Shown piece by piece: positions 8,835 to 17,720 of a DNA stretch of 64,000 nt (position 1 is its first letter; the number at the start of each line of letters is the position of its first letter). This stretch comes from Vibrio palustris (GTDB lineage: Bacteria > Pseudomonadota > Gammaproteobacteria > Enterobacterales > Vibrionaceae), in the NCBI RefSeq assembly GCF_024346995.1, contig NZ_AP024888.1, positions 682,001-746,000 on the forward strand, given 5' to 3'. The translations under genes were made by a program, and so were the position numbers. The notes beneath the pieces were generated by a model. The model saw only the letters and a program-made list of their open reading frames with translations. It did not search any database and had not been told where the DNA came from.

Positions 8835-9623
8835 ATGTCAACTACTCCTCAACGTCGTCCAAGCTTTGCTTTAACCGTTATTTCAACCAAGCAGATATCC
8901 CCAAATTTTCAACGAATTCAATTACAAGGTGAGAGCATTGCTCACTTTGAGAAAGATTGTATTGGTGGATATATTAAGCTGCAATTCACGCCAGAAGGCA
9001 GCGCCGATTTAAGTACGTTAGCACAAGAGGCTCGCCCTAGTTTAAGAACGTATACAATTCGAGATTTTGACAAAGACAATCACATTCTTACGTTAGATTT
9101 TGTCCGTCATGAGATTAATGATCCTTGTTGTGGGTTCGCGGCGCGCTGGGCATTGGAATGCCAAGTCGGCGATATCATTCAGATTGCCGGCCCTGGAAAA
9201 AGCCCCGGTATTAATCCAGCTGGTGACTGGTTCTTTTTAGTCGCTGACATGACCGCTCTACCTGCGCTGAGCGCGCAATTACTTACCTTGCCATCGGATG
9301 CCCAAGGTTATGCCATCGTTGAAATTACCGATGCTGAAGATGCTCAAACACTAGCGTTACCGGCGGGTATTGAGGTTATTTGGCATGTCGCAGATGAAGG
9401 CACTTCATTAGTTGACGCTGTACAAGCCTTAGAGTGGCGCTCTGGTCAATGTGCGGTATGGTGCGCCTGTGAGTTTGAGTCGATGCGCGCATTGCGTCAG
9501 TATTTCCGTAACGAACACAACATAGACCGTGAATTCATTTACATCAGTAGTTACTGGAAACGTGGCGTCACCGAAGAAGGTCATAAAGTCATTAAGCGCA
9601 AAGACAACGACACGCAAGTATAA
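8835..9623 (+). CDS. siderophore-interacting protein (ViuB/SIP family ferric-siderophore reductase)
   Basis: 262 aa. The flavin-binding motif RTYTIRDF lies in the N-terminal FAD barrel, followed by the GPGKSPG turn and a C-terminal NAD(P)H-binding-like domain ending in YISSYWKRGVTEEGHKVIK, a hallmark of the SIP/ViuB family. These cytoplasmic flavoproteins reduce Fe(III)-siderophore complexes to release iron. A Fur box overlapping its promoter supports iron-starvation induction. There are no siderophore synthesis or transport genes beside it, so it probably serves siderophores imported by systems encoded elsewhere. Confidence 0.9.
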   Translation: MSTTPQRRPSFALTVISTKQISPNFQRIQLQGESIAHFEKDCIGGYIKLQFTPEGSADLSTLAQEARPSLRTYTIRDFDKDNHILTLDFVRHEINDPCCGFAARWALECQVGDIIQIAGPGKSPGINPAGDWFFLVADMTALPALSAQLLTLPSDAQGYAIVEITDAEDAQTLALPAGIEVIWHVADEGTSLVDAVQALEWRSGQCAVWCACEFESMRALRQYFRNEHNIDREFIYISSYWKRGVTEEGHKVIKRKDNDTQV

Positions 9624-9692
9624 TGGTCGTGAACAGAAGATAGATGAGTTTGACTATAAATATAATGGCTGCGCGTGATTGCCCATTGGATA

Positions 9693-9725
9693 AAACCGCC
9701 GATTACCAATAACGGCCGGCGGTTT
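9693..9725 (+). terminator. probable terminator after the siderophore reductase gene
   Basis: AAACCGCCG and CGGCGGTTT pair around a 15-base loop; only a weak T-run follows. A second perfect hairpin (CGCCCACT/AGTGGGCG, 9753-9770) stands just before the end of the convergent GntR gene. Confidence 0.5.
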
Positions 9726-9794
9726 GTATCATCAATCACTCTGCGGCTCGAGCGCCCACTTTAGTGGGCGTAAAGGTAAGCTGTCGATTCGGTT

Positions 9795-10493
9795 TCACCT
9801 TGGAGAAATCCCTTCTATTATAACAGCATCATGCCGCCAATATTCCATATCTAGCCGCACAAATTGTTGTTGGTCATCATGATACTGACGTGTCACCACC
9901 ACGGCGGGCGTCCCACCTGTAGCATACAAATGCTGTGCACTCTCACCAGATAACGCGCCGATTTTCACCTGATACTTACTCACTTTGCAGGTAACGAAAA
10001 ACTGCTCGGCAAGTTGTTGGGTTAACGACTGTGTGGCCGATACCCCCTTCCAATTGAGCGTATTGGGATGATGTAAATAGCTCATCACGAAAGCGACGGG
10101 GCGAGATTCTAAGTAGCCTATACGCTCAATACACTGTACATCAGTAAATGGGGGTAATTTCCCCATTTGCGCGATGTGCTTATCCGCCATTTTTCGAGTC
10201 GAGCGAATAAAGCGCATCTCGGCTTGCCTACCTTGTTGCGTAGCAAGTTCTTGAAATTCATTCTCGCTCGCAACGTCATAACGCAGCGCTGGAGGTGAGA
10301 TAAACCATCCTCGGCGATCTTCACGATAAATCGCCCCTTCGGATTCCAGCAAGCTAAGCGCCTCACGCAAGGTGACTCGTGTCGTATTAAAAGATTCGGC
10401 CAACTGGCGTTCAGACGGCAGTTTTTGCCGCGGTGCTAATAAGCCCGCGGCAATTTGCTCAATGATGATGTCTTTGATTTTTACATATTGCAC
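9795..10493 (-). CDS. GntR/HutC-family regulator with UTRA domain, PhnR-like
   Basis: 232 aa. Winged helix at the N-terminus (KLPSERQLAESFNTTRVTLR, then LLESEGAIYREDRRGWF), then a UTRA ligand-binding domain ending RLDMEYWRHDAVIIE. The DRRGWF wing and EYWRHD end closely resemble PhnR, the 2-aminoethylphosphonate regulator of Salmonella. No phosphonate genes are visible nearby, so the target may be elsewhere or the ligand different. It is followed convergently by the siderophore reductase gene and lies downstream of yjjG on the same strand. Family sure; ligand not. Confidence 0.8.
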   Translation of the reverse strand: MQYVKIKDIIIEQIAAGLLAPRQKLPSERQLAESFNTTRVTLREALSLLESEGAIYREDRRGWFISPPALRYDVASENEFQELATQQGRQAEMRFIRSTRKMADKHIAQMGKLPPFTDVQCIERIGYLESRPVAFVMSYLHHPNTLNWKGVSATQSLTQQLAEQFFVTCKVSKYQVKIGALSGESAQHLYATGGTPAVVVTRQYHDDQQQFVRLDMEYWRHDAVIIEGISPR

Positions 10494-10570
10494 ACGCGCA
10501 GCCTTAATGATGGTTCAGACAACTTAATCAAATGAATTCGGTTTGAATCCACAACACCTCGCCGACGGTG

Positions 10571-11248
10571 TTATTTTGCCAGTAAATGGTGCTGTAACTG
10601 TGCTAAGTCTTTTACTTGCAAAGTGGGCGTAATGCCCTCAGGCACCGGCTCATTAGCTTCATTTAACCAACAGGTATCAACGCCTATATTCATGCCGCCT
10701 AAAATATCTGAACGAGGGTTGTCACCGACCATCATGACGCGCTGTTTATTGGGTTGCCCCATTTCGGTGAGTGCATATTCAAAGATACGTGCGTCGGGTT
10801 TCGCACACCCTACCGCTTCTGAGCACACCACAACATCAAAATGTTGTGCTAAGCCGTTTTTCTCAAGACGCACTTGCTGCAGATCGACAAAGCCATTGGT
10901 CACGATACCCAATTTTACATTGCCTTTTAAAGCATCCAATAGTGGCTTGGCGCCGGGTAACGGCTCACAAACTTCGCCCATAGCGCGCAAAAAGTCTTGT
11001 TGGAGTTCTTCAGGCGTGACATTTAATCGGGTTGCTAGTGGAACAAAGCGCCCGTGCTTAAGTTGGTCTGCATCAATTTCACCATTTTGATACTTGACCC
11101 ACGCTGGTTTATTAATTTTTTGGTATTCGTCAAAATCATCTTGAGTAAACGTCACTCCGCGCGGGGCTAACATAGTTTGTAACCCTCGAAAGGCATCAAA
11201 GCGAAATATCGTTTCGTCAGCATCAAATAAAATCCAATCGTATTGCAT
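10571..11248 (-). CDS. yjjG: HAD-superfamily pyrimidine 5'-nucleotidase YjjG
   Basis: 225 aa, same length as E. coli YjjG and recognisably similar throughout. Motif I is WILFDADETIF (nucleophile Asp and general-acid Asp), motif II IVTNGF, motif III the Lys in GCAKPDARIF, motif IV MVGDNPRSDILGG. YjjG dephosphorylates dUMP/UMP/dTMP and helps remove non-canonical pyrimidine nucleotides such as 5-fluoro-dUMP. It lies 77 bp upstream of the GntR gene, reading the same way. Confidence 0.92.
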   Translation of the reverse strand: MQYDWILFDADETIFRFDAFRGLQTMLAPRGVTFTQDDFDEYQKINKPAWVKYQNGEIDADQLKHGRFVPLATRLNVTPEELQQDFLRAMGEVCEPLPGAKPLLDALKGNVKLGIVTNGFVDLQQVRLEKNGLAQHFDVVVCSEAVGCAKPDARIFEYALTEMGQPNKQRVMMVGDNPRSDILGGMNIGVDTCWLNEANEPVPEGITPTLQVKDLAQLQHHLLAK

Positions 11249-11347
11249 GAGCTCTCCTTTATATTTATCAACTTATTGTAATAGTTTTCCCGCCTTGACG
11301 TAAGTCTTCTTCACCACACAATGTGTTTCCTTGTGTTCAACAATTCT

Positions 11348-11375
11348 TTTTAGTAACCTACTTTGGTTGCTAAAA
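11348..11375. promoter_or_regulatory. inverted repeat upstream of the LysR gene, candidate operator
   Basis: TTTTAGTAACC and GGTTGCTAAAA are inverted copies matching at 10 of 11 positions around a 6-base spacer. It lies between divergent yjjG and the LysR gene, about 50 bp before the LysR start, where an autoregulatory operator would be expected. Confidence 0.45.
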
Positions 11376-11425
11376 ATGGCTTTATATTGCCAAACAGCGG
11401 TGTCCTACTATCAATGAGAGCAATG

Positions 11426-12367
11426 ATGTTTAATGATTTCTCTGCTATTCCCATTTTTGTTGCTGTGGTTGAATTAGGCAGCTTTTCACGCGCTGCCGAG
11501 CGCCTAAATATAACTAAATCAGCGGTGAGTAAGCGTATTACGCAATTAGAGCAAGGGTTAGGCGCTCGATTACTTAATCGTACAACACGGCAAATTAGCC
11601 TGACAGAAGCCGGCGAACGTTATTACTCGCATGTGTCACAAGCGCTAAGCTCAGCCCATCAGGGGGTCGATGCCGTTGCTGAACTGCAGGGAGAACCGCA
11701 AGGCCAACTGAAAATTAGTGTGCCAATGTCATTTGGTATTCGCCATATCTCTCCTTATATCACCGAGTTTTTACAGCGCTACCCTAACCTACGTGTGGAT
11801 ATTCAGCTTGATGATCAAATCGTGGATATTGTTTCACAAGGTTTAGATATGGCCATTCGGATCGATAATATGCCCAATTCAACCTTGATTGCTAAGCGTT
11901 TAACGTGTTGTAAAACCGTGTTATGTGCCTCGCCAGCCTATATACAGCAGTACGGCGAGCCCACAAGTCCCGCTGATCTAATTGAACACAATTGCTTGCA
12001 ATACTCCTATTTTCGGGGAGGACAAAGTTGGACCTTTTATGATGGTATCGAGCAAGAGTCGGTCATTCCTCATGGCAATGTACACGTCAATAACAGCGAG
12101 GCGATTCGCCGTATGCTACTGTCTGGTTTAGGTGTCGCACAACTGCCCACTTTTATTGTCGGTGAAGATATTCGTTCAAAAAAACTCGTGCCAATTATGT
12201 CCCATTATCAGTTACCGGAAAGCGCAGTGTATGCGGTGTATCCAGTCCGTCAGTATTTGCCACAAAAAGTACGTTTGTTCATTGATTATCTCTCAGAGAA
12301 ATTTGATCAAACCCAGCCTTATTGGGATCAAAACGTGTTTTGCTCTCATCCAACTAAAGAATCTTAA
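11426..12367 (+). CDS. LysR-family transcriptional regulator
   Basis: About 313 aa from the ATG at 11426, five bases after GAGAG; ATGs at 11414 and 11423 are alternatives, and the 11363 start looks too long. Helix-turn-helix: FVAVVELGSFSRAAERLNIT and KSAVSKRITQLEQGLGARLL, then NRTTRQISLTEAGE. The effector domain starts near GQLKISVPMSFG. This type (AaeR/DsdC-like 'NRTTRQ' group) usually controls a divergent or adjacent oxidoreductase. Here the neighbours are yjjG (divergent) and elbB (downstream). Target unknown. Confidence 0.85.
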   Translation: MFNDFSAIPIFVAVVELGSFSRAAERLNITKSAVSKRITQLEQGLGARLLNRTTRQISLTEAGERYYSHVSQALSSAHQGVDAVAELQGEPQGQLKISVPMSFGIRHISPYITEFLQRYPNLRVDIQLDDQIVDIVSQGLDMAIRIDNMPNSTLIAKRLTCCKTVLCASPAYIQQYGEPTSPADLIEHNCLQYSYFRGGQSWTFYDGIEQESVIPHGNVHVNNSEAIRRMLLSGLGVAQLPTFIVGEDIRSKKLVPIMSHYQLPESAVYAVYPVRQYLPQKVRLFIDYLSEKFDQTQPYWDQNVFCSHPTKES

Positions 12368-12450
12368 CCCTTGCCTTTTCAAACGCGGGATACGCCTGCT
12401 AAGGTCAGATTTAGGCACTGTGTTCCAAAAATACCAGAAGGAGTAACCTC

Positions 12451-13101
12451 ATGAAAAAAGTGGCAGTAATTTTGAGCGGCTGCGGGGTTTATGATGGCAG
12501 CGAAATTCATGAAGCCGTATTAACCCTGCAGGCTATTGAACGTCATGGGGCAAGCTGGCATTGCTTTGCACCAAACGTGGAACAGCGTCAGGTTATCAAC
12601 CATATTAATGGTGAGTTAATGTCTGAATCACGCAATGTGTTGGTCGAATCAGCGCGGATTGCACGTGGACACATTAGCGATGTCGTAGAACTCTCGGCCC
12701 AAGATTACGATGCTATAGCATTACCAGGCGGGTTTGGTATGGCAAAAAATATCACTGACTTTGCCACTCAAGGCGCAAACTGCCAACTGAATGATGATGT
12801 TGCCACTGCGTGTCGCGATTTTGCCACGACGGGCAAACCGGCAGGTTATATTTGTATTTCTCCGCACATTATTCCCATGATTTATCCACACGGCGTCGAA
12901 GGCACAATTGGTAATGACACGGATACAGCTGCCGGCTTTACGGCTTTAGGTGGGCAACATATTGACTGTCCAGTTGAGGATTACGTGCTTGATCAAACTA
13001 ATAATGTGCTCTCAACTCCTGCGTATATGCTGGCCAGTTCGGTGAGCGAAGCAGCCACAGGCATTGATCGCTTAGTCAAAAAATTAGTCGAATTGGCTTA
13101 A
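12451..13101 (+). CDS. elbB: ElbB, DJ-1/PfpI-family glyoxalase-like protein
   Basis: 216 aa, beginning MKKVAVILSGCGVYDGSEIH, nearly identical to the E. coli ElbB N-terminus. The DJ-1/PfpI nucleophile cysteine is C135 in GYICISPH, preceded by LPGGFGMAKN. E. coli ElbB (formerly SCRP-27A) affects isoprenoid yield and has weak glyoxalase activity; its physiological role is unresolved. AGAAGGAG precedes the ATG. The LysR gene ends 83 bp upstream on the same strand, so the two may share a transcript. Confidence 0.93.
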   Translation: MKKVAVILSGCGVYDGSEIHEAVLTLQAIERHGASWHCFAPNVEQRQVINHINGELMSESRNVLVESARIARGHISDVVELSAQDYDAIALPGGFGMAKNITDFATQGANCQLNDDVATACRDFATTGKPAGYICISPHIIPMIYPHGVEGTIGNDTDTAAGFTALGGQHIDCPVEDYVLDQTNNVLSTPAYMLASSVSEAATGIDRLVKKLVELA

Positions 13102-13195
13102 TCAAAACACGGAGAGCGTGGCTTAGTGACGATAAATGAGAGTTTGGTAAACCCGCTCGTTTAAACGGCCAATGTAAATAACTTGCTACACAATT

Positions 13196-13251
13196 ATTTA
13201 AATGCCTGCGAATTAGTGTCTATTGCATCGCTTATTCGTAGGCATTTAAAT
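13196..13251. repeat. 18-bp inverted repeat with a 20-base loop
   Basis: Arms 13196-13213 and 13234-13251 match at 17 of 18 positions, the exception being a G-T wobble. It lies 95 bp after elbB in the 404-base gap before the yiaY-like gene. It has A/T-rich ends but no separate T-run, so it may act as a terminator for elbB or as a structured element. Confidence 0.65.
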
Positions 13252-13356
13252 GCATAAACACCTATAGTTCAGGCTTTTTATCACACTGCTCTTTATTATT
13301 AATTACTTACATATCAACCTTCTACCAATATATTTCCCCTTTCCACACTGACAAAT

Positions 13357-13370
13357 TTGATCTCTATCAA
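13357..13370. promoter_or_regulatory. FNR box, perfect consensus
   Basis: TTGATCTCTATCAA matches TTGAT-N4-ATCAA exactly. It lies about 140 bp before the alcohol dehydrogenase ATG and implies oxygen-responsive control of that gene. Confidence 0.75.
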
Positions 13371-13405
13371 TGTCGCCTCATATTCCAAACGCCCTGCGGT
13401 AAAAA

Positions 13406-13419
13406 TTGTTTTAGATCAA
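13406..13419. promoter_or_regulatory. second FNR-like box
   Basis: TTGTTTTAGATCAA differs from TTGAT-N4-ATCAA at one position. It lies 49 bp downstream of the perfect box and 86 bp before the ATG of the iron-containing alcohol dehydrogenase. Confidence 0.55.
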
Positions 13420-13505
13420 TAATAACGTGTCGCGAGTCTGTCATAGTTTTTAACAGTTGGTTCACACCATAAACATACATATTTTATTGCTTTTGGAGCT
13501 GCCTT

Positions 13506-14654
13506 ATGACAAGTGCATTTTTTATTCCTACTGTTAATCTAATGGGCGCAGGTTGTTTAACTGACGCTGTGGACACCATTCAATCTAAGGGGTTTAAAAA
13601 AGGGTTAATTGTAAGCGACGCGGTCTTAAATAAGATTGGGGTCGTACAAGACGTCGCTGAATTACTCTCTGCTCGCGACGTGGCAACCGTGGTTTATGAT
13701 GGTACTCATCCAAACCCAACGGTGACTAACGTCAATGAGGGTTTGGCTATTTTACAAGACAACCAGTGTGACTTCGTTATTTCGCTAGGTGGCGGTTCAC
13801 CGCATGATTGTGCCAAAGGGATCGCACTGCTCGCTTCAAATGGCGGTGAAATTGGTGATTATGAAGGTATCGATCAATCACCAAAACCGATGCTCCCGCT
13901 TATAGCCATTAATACAACGGCTGGGACAGCATCGGAAATGACTCGCTTCTGCATTATTACCGATGAAGAACGTCACATTAAAATGGCGATCGTTGATAAA
14001 CACACTACCCCACTGATTTCTGTCAACGATCCTAAGTTGATGCTAGCAAAACCCGCTTCTCTAACCGCTGCAACAGGAATGGATGCACTCACCCATGCGA
14101 TTGAAGCCTACGTTTCGACAGCCGCGACACCGATCACTGACGCGGTGGCGATTAAAGCAATTGAAATGATTCAAGCCAACCTACGTCAAGCCGTTAAACA
14201 CGGGCAAGACTTAGACGCTCGTGAAGCGATGGCTTACGCACAATTTATGGCGGGAATGGCATTCAACAATGCCTCGCTCGGTTATGTTCACGCTATGGCG
14301 CACCAATTAGGCGGATTTTATAACCTGCCACATGGCGTGTGCAATGCCGTATTATTGCCTCACGTACAGCGTTACAATGCGAGCGTTTCTGCTGACCGTT
14401 TACGTGATGTGGCCAAAGCCATGGGGGTGAATGTTGCACACTTAAATGCCGAGCAAGGGGCAGATGCCGCGATCAGCGCGATTGTTGCACTATCGACTGA
14501 GATTGGTATTCCATCAGGCCTTGCAGAGCTGGGGGCTAAAGTAGAGGATGTGCCAATCTTGGCAAGTAATGCACTCCAAGATGCATGTGCTGTTACTAAC
14601 CCTCGGCAAGGGACACATGAAGAAGTGTGTGCGATTTTCCAAGCGGCCTTCTAA
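13506..14654 (+). CDS. yiaY: iron-containing alcohol dehydrogenase, YiaY-like
   Basis: 382 aa, very close to E. coli YiaY. The NAD-binding [11 protein letters not shown] motif is followed by [18 protein letters not shown]. Metal ligands are in [11 protein letters not shown] (Asp, His) and in [19 protein letters not shown] (two His). The family reduces short aldehydes to alcohols, or oxidises 1,2-diols or threonine, with NAD(H). Two FNR-type boxes upstream point to anaerobic induction, consistent with a fermentative role. TTGGAGCTGCCTT provides the ribosome-binding site. A bidirectional terminator separates it from convergent folE. Confidence 0.9.
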   Translation: MTSAFFIPTVNLMGAGCLTDAVDTIQSKGFKKGLIVSDAVLNKIGVVQDVAELLSARDVATVVYDGTHPNPTVTNVNEGLAILQDNQCDFVISLGGGSPHDCAKGIALLASNGGEIGDYEGIDQSPKPMLPLIAINTTAGTASEMTRFCIITDEERHIKMAIVDKHTTPLISVNDPKLMLAKPASLTAATGMDALTHAIEAYVSTAATPITDAVAIKAIEMIQANLRQAVKHGQDLDAREAMAYAQFMAGMAFNNASLGYVHAMAHQLGGFYNLPHGVCNAVLLPHVQRYNASVSADRLRDVAKAMGVNVAHLNAEQGADAAISAIVALSTEIGIPSGLAELGAKVEDVPILASNALQDACAVTNPRQGTHEEVCAIFQAAF

Positions 14655-14756
14655 ACACTCATGTATGCCATGGCTGACGGCATAGACAACGCTTTGAGTA
14701 AAATGCCTTGTCTTATTATCGAATGGCAATGTGGACTCACCACCGAGTCATAACGT

Positions 14757-14796
14757 AAAAAGCGCCCGTGTTAAACGTGCGCTTTATTCGCTTTTT
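14757..14796. terminator. bidirectional terminator between yiaY and folE
   Basis: AAAAAGCG and CGCTTTTT form the outer arms; an inner AAAGCGC/GCGCTTT pairing is an alternative. A and T runs flank the stem, so it can serve both convergent genes. Confidence 0.7.
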
Positions 14797-14827
14797 GCGT
14801 TATTAATATGGGCGGCTAGAGTGTGAC

Positions 14828-15481
14828 TTAACGCAAACCACTAAGAAATTCAGCGCGAGTCGACGCATTAGATTTGAAAATACCGCCTAGTGCAGTGGTC
14901 GTCGTTTCGCTCGTTGCATCCATCACGCCGCGTGATTTTACACAATAATGAGTGGCATCGATCGTAACGGCAACATCGTCGGATTCTAATAACGTTTGCA
15001 AAGCAACTAAAATTTGCTGAGTCATACGCTCTTGTACTTGAGGACGCTGCGCAAAGAAACGTACGATACGGTTAATTTTTGATAACCCGATGATTTTACC
15101 ACGAGGGATATACGCGACCGCAGCTTTACCATCAATCGTAACTAAATGATGTTCACACGTACTGGTGACCGTTATGTCTTTCACGCGCACCATTTCACTG
15201 ACATTCATTTTATTTTCAATGACTGTGATTTTTGGGAAGTTTTGGTAGTCTAACCCTGAAAAAATCTCGTCAACGTACATTTTGGCAATACGTCTCGGTG
15301 TTTCTTCCAGACTATCATCAGTCAAATCGAGTCCGAGAACATTGAGAATTTCACCCATGTGGTGTTCAATTTTCTCTTTCTTTTCAGCTCGCCCGAACTC
15401 ATTGGGGGCCATTGGCGTTTCAAGTCCACGACTCTCCAACGCTGCGATTACTTTTTTTGCTGAGTCACTCAGACCAGACAT
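14828..15481 (-). CDS. folE: GTP cyclohydrolase I
   Basis: 217 aa from the ATG at 15481, which has GAGGT seven bases upstream; the longer frame to 15562 adds 27 unlikely residues. Conserved segments: [20 protein letters not shown], the zinc-binding [31 protein letters not shown] and the C-terminal [12 protein letters not shown]. It converts GTP to dihydroneopterin triphosphate, the first step of tetrahydrofolate synthesis. It is divergent from moeA; both genes concern pterin-derived cofactors, although MoeA works on molybdopterin. Confidence 0.97.
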   Translation of the reverse strand: MSGLSDSAKKVIAALESRGLETPMAPNEFGRAEKKEKIEHHMGEILNVLGLDLTDDSLEETPRRIAKMYVDEIFSGLDYQNFPKITVIENKMNVSEMVRVKDITVTSTCEHHLVTIDGKAAVAYIPRGKIIGLSKINRIVRFFAQRPQVQERMTQQILVALQTLLESDDVAVTIDATHYCVKSRGVMDATSETTTTALGGIFKSNASTRAEFLSGLR

Positions 15482-15642
15482 TGCACTACCTCTTACGTTG
15501 CCCTTAGCAGATGGCGACCAAGGATACGCGTATTTATGGATAATTACACCCCATTTTATCACGGGTCATTATTATTTCTGCCGATATATTTATGATAAAC
15601 TGCTGTTAATAAAACAATGTCGTAAATTGCAAGGATAAAACC

Positions 15643-16881
15643 ATGGGATGCTGTGATGTACCAGGCTTAATGCCCATTGAAGACGCGCAAGAGAAACTCC
15701 TCGCGGATATTCAGCCCGTCAGTGACACATTAACCTTACCGATTGGAGACGCCATCGGTTATGTCCTCGCTGACGATATTTGCTCGCCGCTCAATGTACC
15801 TCCTTTTGATAACTCGGCGATGGATGGTTATGCCGTACGTCGCGAAGATATCTGTGCCCAGCACACATTACCTATTGCAGGTAAGTCGATGGCCGGCACG
15901 CCATTTGACAAGGTATGGCCTAAAAATACCTGTGTGCGTATCATGACAGGGGCGCAAATCCCGAACGGTTGCGATGCGGTGATCATGCAAGAAAACGCAC
16001 ACGTTACCGAATCTGGCGTCCTATTTAATGAAACGGATCTCAAGCCAATGCAAAACATTCGCCCCGTTGGCGATGACATTTGCCAAGAAGATGTGGTGTT
16101 GACAAAAGGCGCACGACTCACTGCTCGTGATATCCCAATGATCGCCACGTTAGGCATTGCCAACGTCACTGTACTGAAAAAACCCGTTGTCGCATTTTTC
16201 TCTACTGGCGATGAGTTACAGCCGCTGGGAAGTGAACTCGGTGCTGGGCAGATCTACGACAGTAATCGCTATGGCATTAAAGCGTTAATTGAACAATTTG
16301 GTTGCGAGCCACTCGATTTAGGCATTATTGCTGATAACCCTAAACAATTGACCGAAACATTCATGCATGCGCAGCAACTGGCCGATGTGGTGTTAACCTC
16401 TGGCGGAGTCAGTGTGGGTGAAGCGGATTATACTAAAGATATTCTGGGCCAGTTGGGGGAGATCAACTTCTGGAAATTGGCAATCAAGCCGGGTAAGCCG
16501 TTTGCTTTTGGTACGCTTCCTCAAGCATGGTTTTGCGGACTACCGGGGAATCCCGTCTCCGCTTTTATTACCTGTTATGTATTAGTACAGCCATTACTCG
16601 CTAAACTAGCCGGACATACACAATGGCAAGCCCCCGTGTCGATTCCTGCTATTACCCATTCTAGCTTTAAAAAATCACCGGGACGCACAGACTATCAACG
16701 CGGGATCTATCACATTGAAAATGGTCAAGTGGTGGTAGAAAGTACCGGTAATCAAAGCTCTGGCGCTTTTCGTTCTATGTCGCTTGCTAACTGTTTTGTC
16801 GTCCTTGAACGAGAACGTGGTCGAGTGGAAGTGGGAGAAACCGTCAATATCGAATTATTTAACGCCAGTATTAGCGCATGA
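15643..16881 (+). CDS. moeA: molybdopterin molybdenumtransferase MoeA
   Basis: 412 aa, typical MoeA length. Visible: NVPPFDNSAMDGYAVR (substrate site), VRIMTGAQIPNGCDAVIMQE, the MoCF-domain FFSTGDELQPLG and TSGGVSVGEADYTKD, and LPGNPVSAF. MoeA inserts molybdate into adenylated molybdopterin to give active molybdenum cofactor. The stop overlaps moeB by 4 bp (ATGA), so they form one operon, divergent from folE. Together with modABC near 47 kb and narQ-narP it fits a molybdoenzyme-using facultative anaerobe. Confidence 0.97.
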   Translation: MGCCDVPGLMPIEDAQEKLLADIQPVSDTLTLPIGDAIGYVLADDICSPLNVPPFDNSAMDGYAVRREDICAQHTLPIAGKSMAGTPFDKVWPKNTCVRIMTGAQIPNGCDAVIMQENAHVTESGVLFNETDLKPMQNIRPVGDDICQEDVVLTKGARLTARDIPMIATLGIANVTVLKKPVVAFFSTGDELQPLGSELGAGQIYDSNRYGIKALIEQFGCEPLDLGIIADNPKQLTETFMHAQQLADVVLTSGGVSVGEADYTKDILGQLGEINFWKLAIKPGKPFAFGTLPQAWFCGLPGNPVSAFITCYVLVQPLLAKLAGHTQWQAPVSIPAITHSSFKKSPGRTDYQRGIYHIENGQVVVESTGNQSSGAFRSMSLANCFVVLERERGRVEVGETVNIELFNASISA

Positions 16882-17642
16882 GTCAATCAATAGACACCCT
16901 CTCTGATAGGGAAATGCTGCGCTATAACCGTCAAATTATTCTTAAGCACTTCGATTTTGACGGACAAGAAGCATTAAAAACGAGTCGAGTTCTCATTATC
17001 GGTGCGGGCGGCCTTGGCTGTGCCAGTAGTCAATACTTGGCGACCGCTGGTATAGGGCATTTAACGCTGGTTGATTTTGACCGAGTCGAATTGTCCAATT
17101 TACAGCGCCAAGTTTTGCATCACGATGCCGACATTGGCCGCTATAAAGTGGACTCGGCAGTCGAAACACTCAAGCAATTGAACCCGCATTGCCAAGTAGA
17201 AGGTATCACTCACCGGCTCGATGATATCAAGCTGAGCGACGCGATTGAACAACATACCATTGTGCTGGACGCCAGTGATAATGTGGCAACGCGTAACCAA
17301 TTAAATAAGTTATGTTACGCTCATAAAACCCCACTCATCTCTGGCGCGGCGATTCGTATGGAAGGTCATGTTTGTGTGTTTACCTACCAAGATGAACAGG
17401 AACCATGCTACCAATGCTTGAGCGCTTTGTTCGGCGATACCGCTTTAAGCTGTGTCGAATCTGGAGTGATGGCGCCTGTGGTTGGCATTATTGGGGCGGT
17501 GCAGGCCATGGAAGCTATCAAAGTAATCGCTAATGTTGGACGTACATTATCGAGTAAAATGTTGATGCTCGATGCCTTGACAATGAGTTGGCGGACCATG
17601 ACATTGATGAAAAACTCGCACTGTGAGATCTGCAACACTTAA
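16878..17642 (+). CDS. moeB: molybdopterin-synthase adenylyltransferase MoeB
   Basis: 254 aa. The nucleotide-binding glycine loop VLIIGAGGLGC is near residue 40, followed by VDFDRVELSNLQRQVLH, typical of the ThiF/MoeB/E1 fold. Two CxxC pairs, PCYQC and HCEIC, form the structural zinc site. MoeB adenylates the C-terminal glycine of MoaD so sulfur can be added. It starts inside the moeA stop codon, showing translational coupling. Confidence 0.97.
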   Translation: MSQSIDTLSDREMLRYNRQIILKHFDFDGQEALKTSRVLIIGAGGLGCASSQYLATAGIGHLTLVDFDRVELSNLQRQVLHHDADIGRYKVDSAVETLKQLNPHCQVEGITHRLDDIKLSDAIEQHTIVLDASDNVATRNQLNKLCYAHKTPLISGAAIRMEGHVCVFTYQDEQEPCYQCLSALFGDTALSCVESGVMAPVVGIIGAVQAMEAIKVIANVGRTLSSKMLMLDALTMSWRTMTLMKNSHCEICNT

Positions 17643-17720
17643 GCGCATTAGCAAAATATTATAAAAGCCGTGTTCATCAGCAAACAAATACCATGAGCAC
17701 GCACATTAAAGGAGCGGGTT

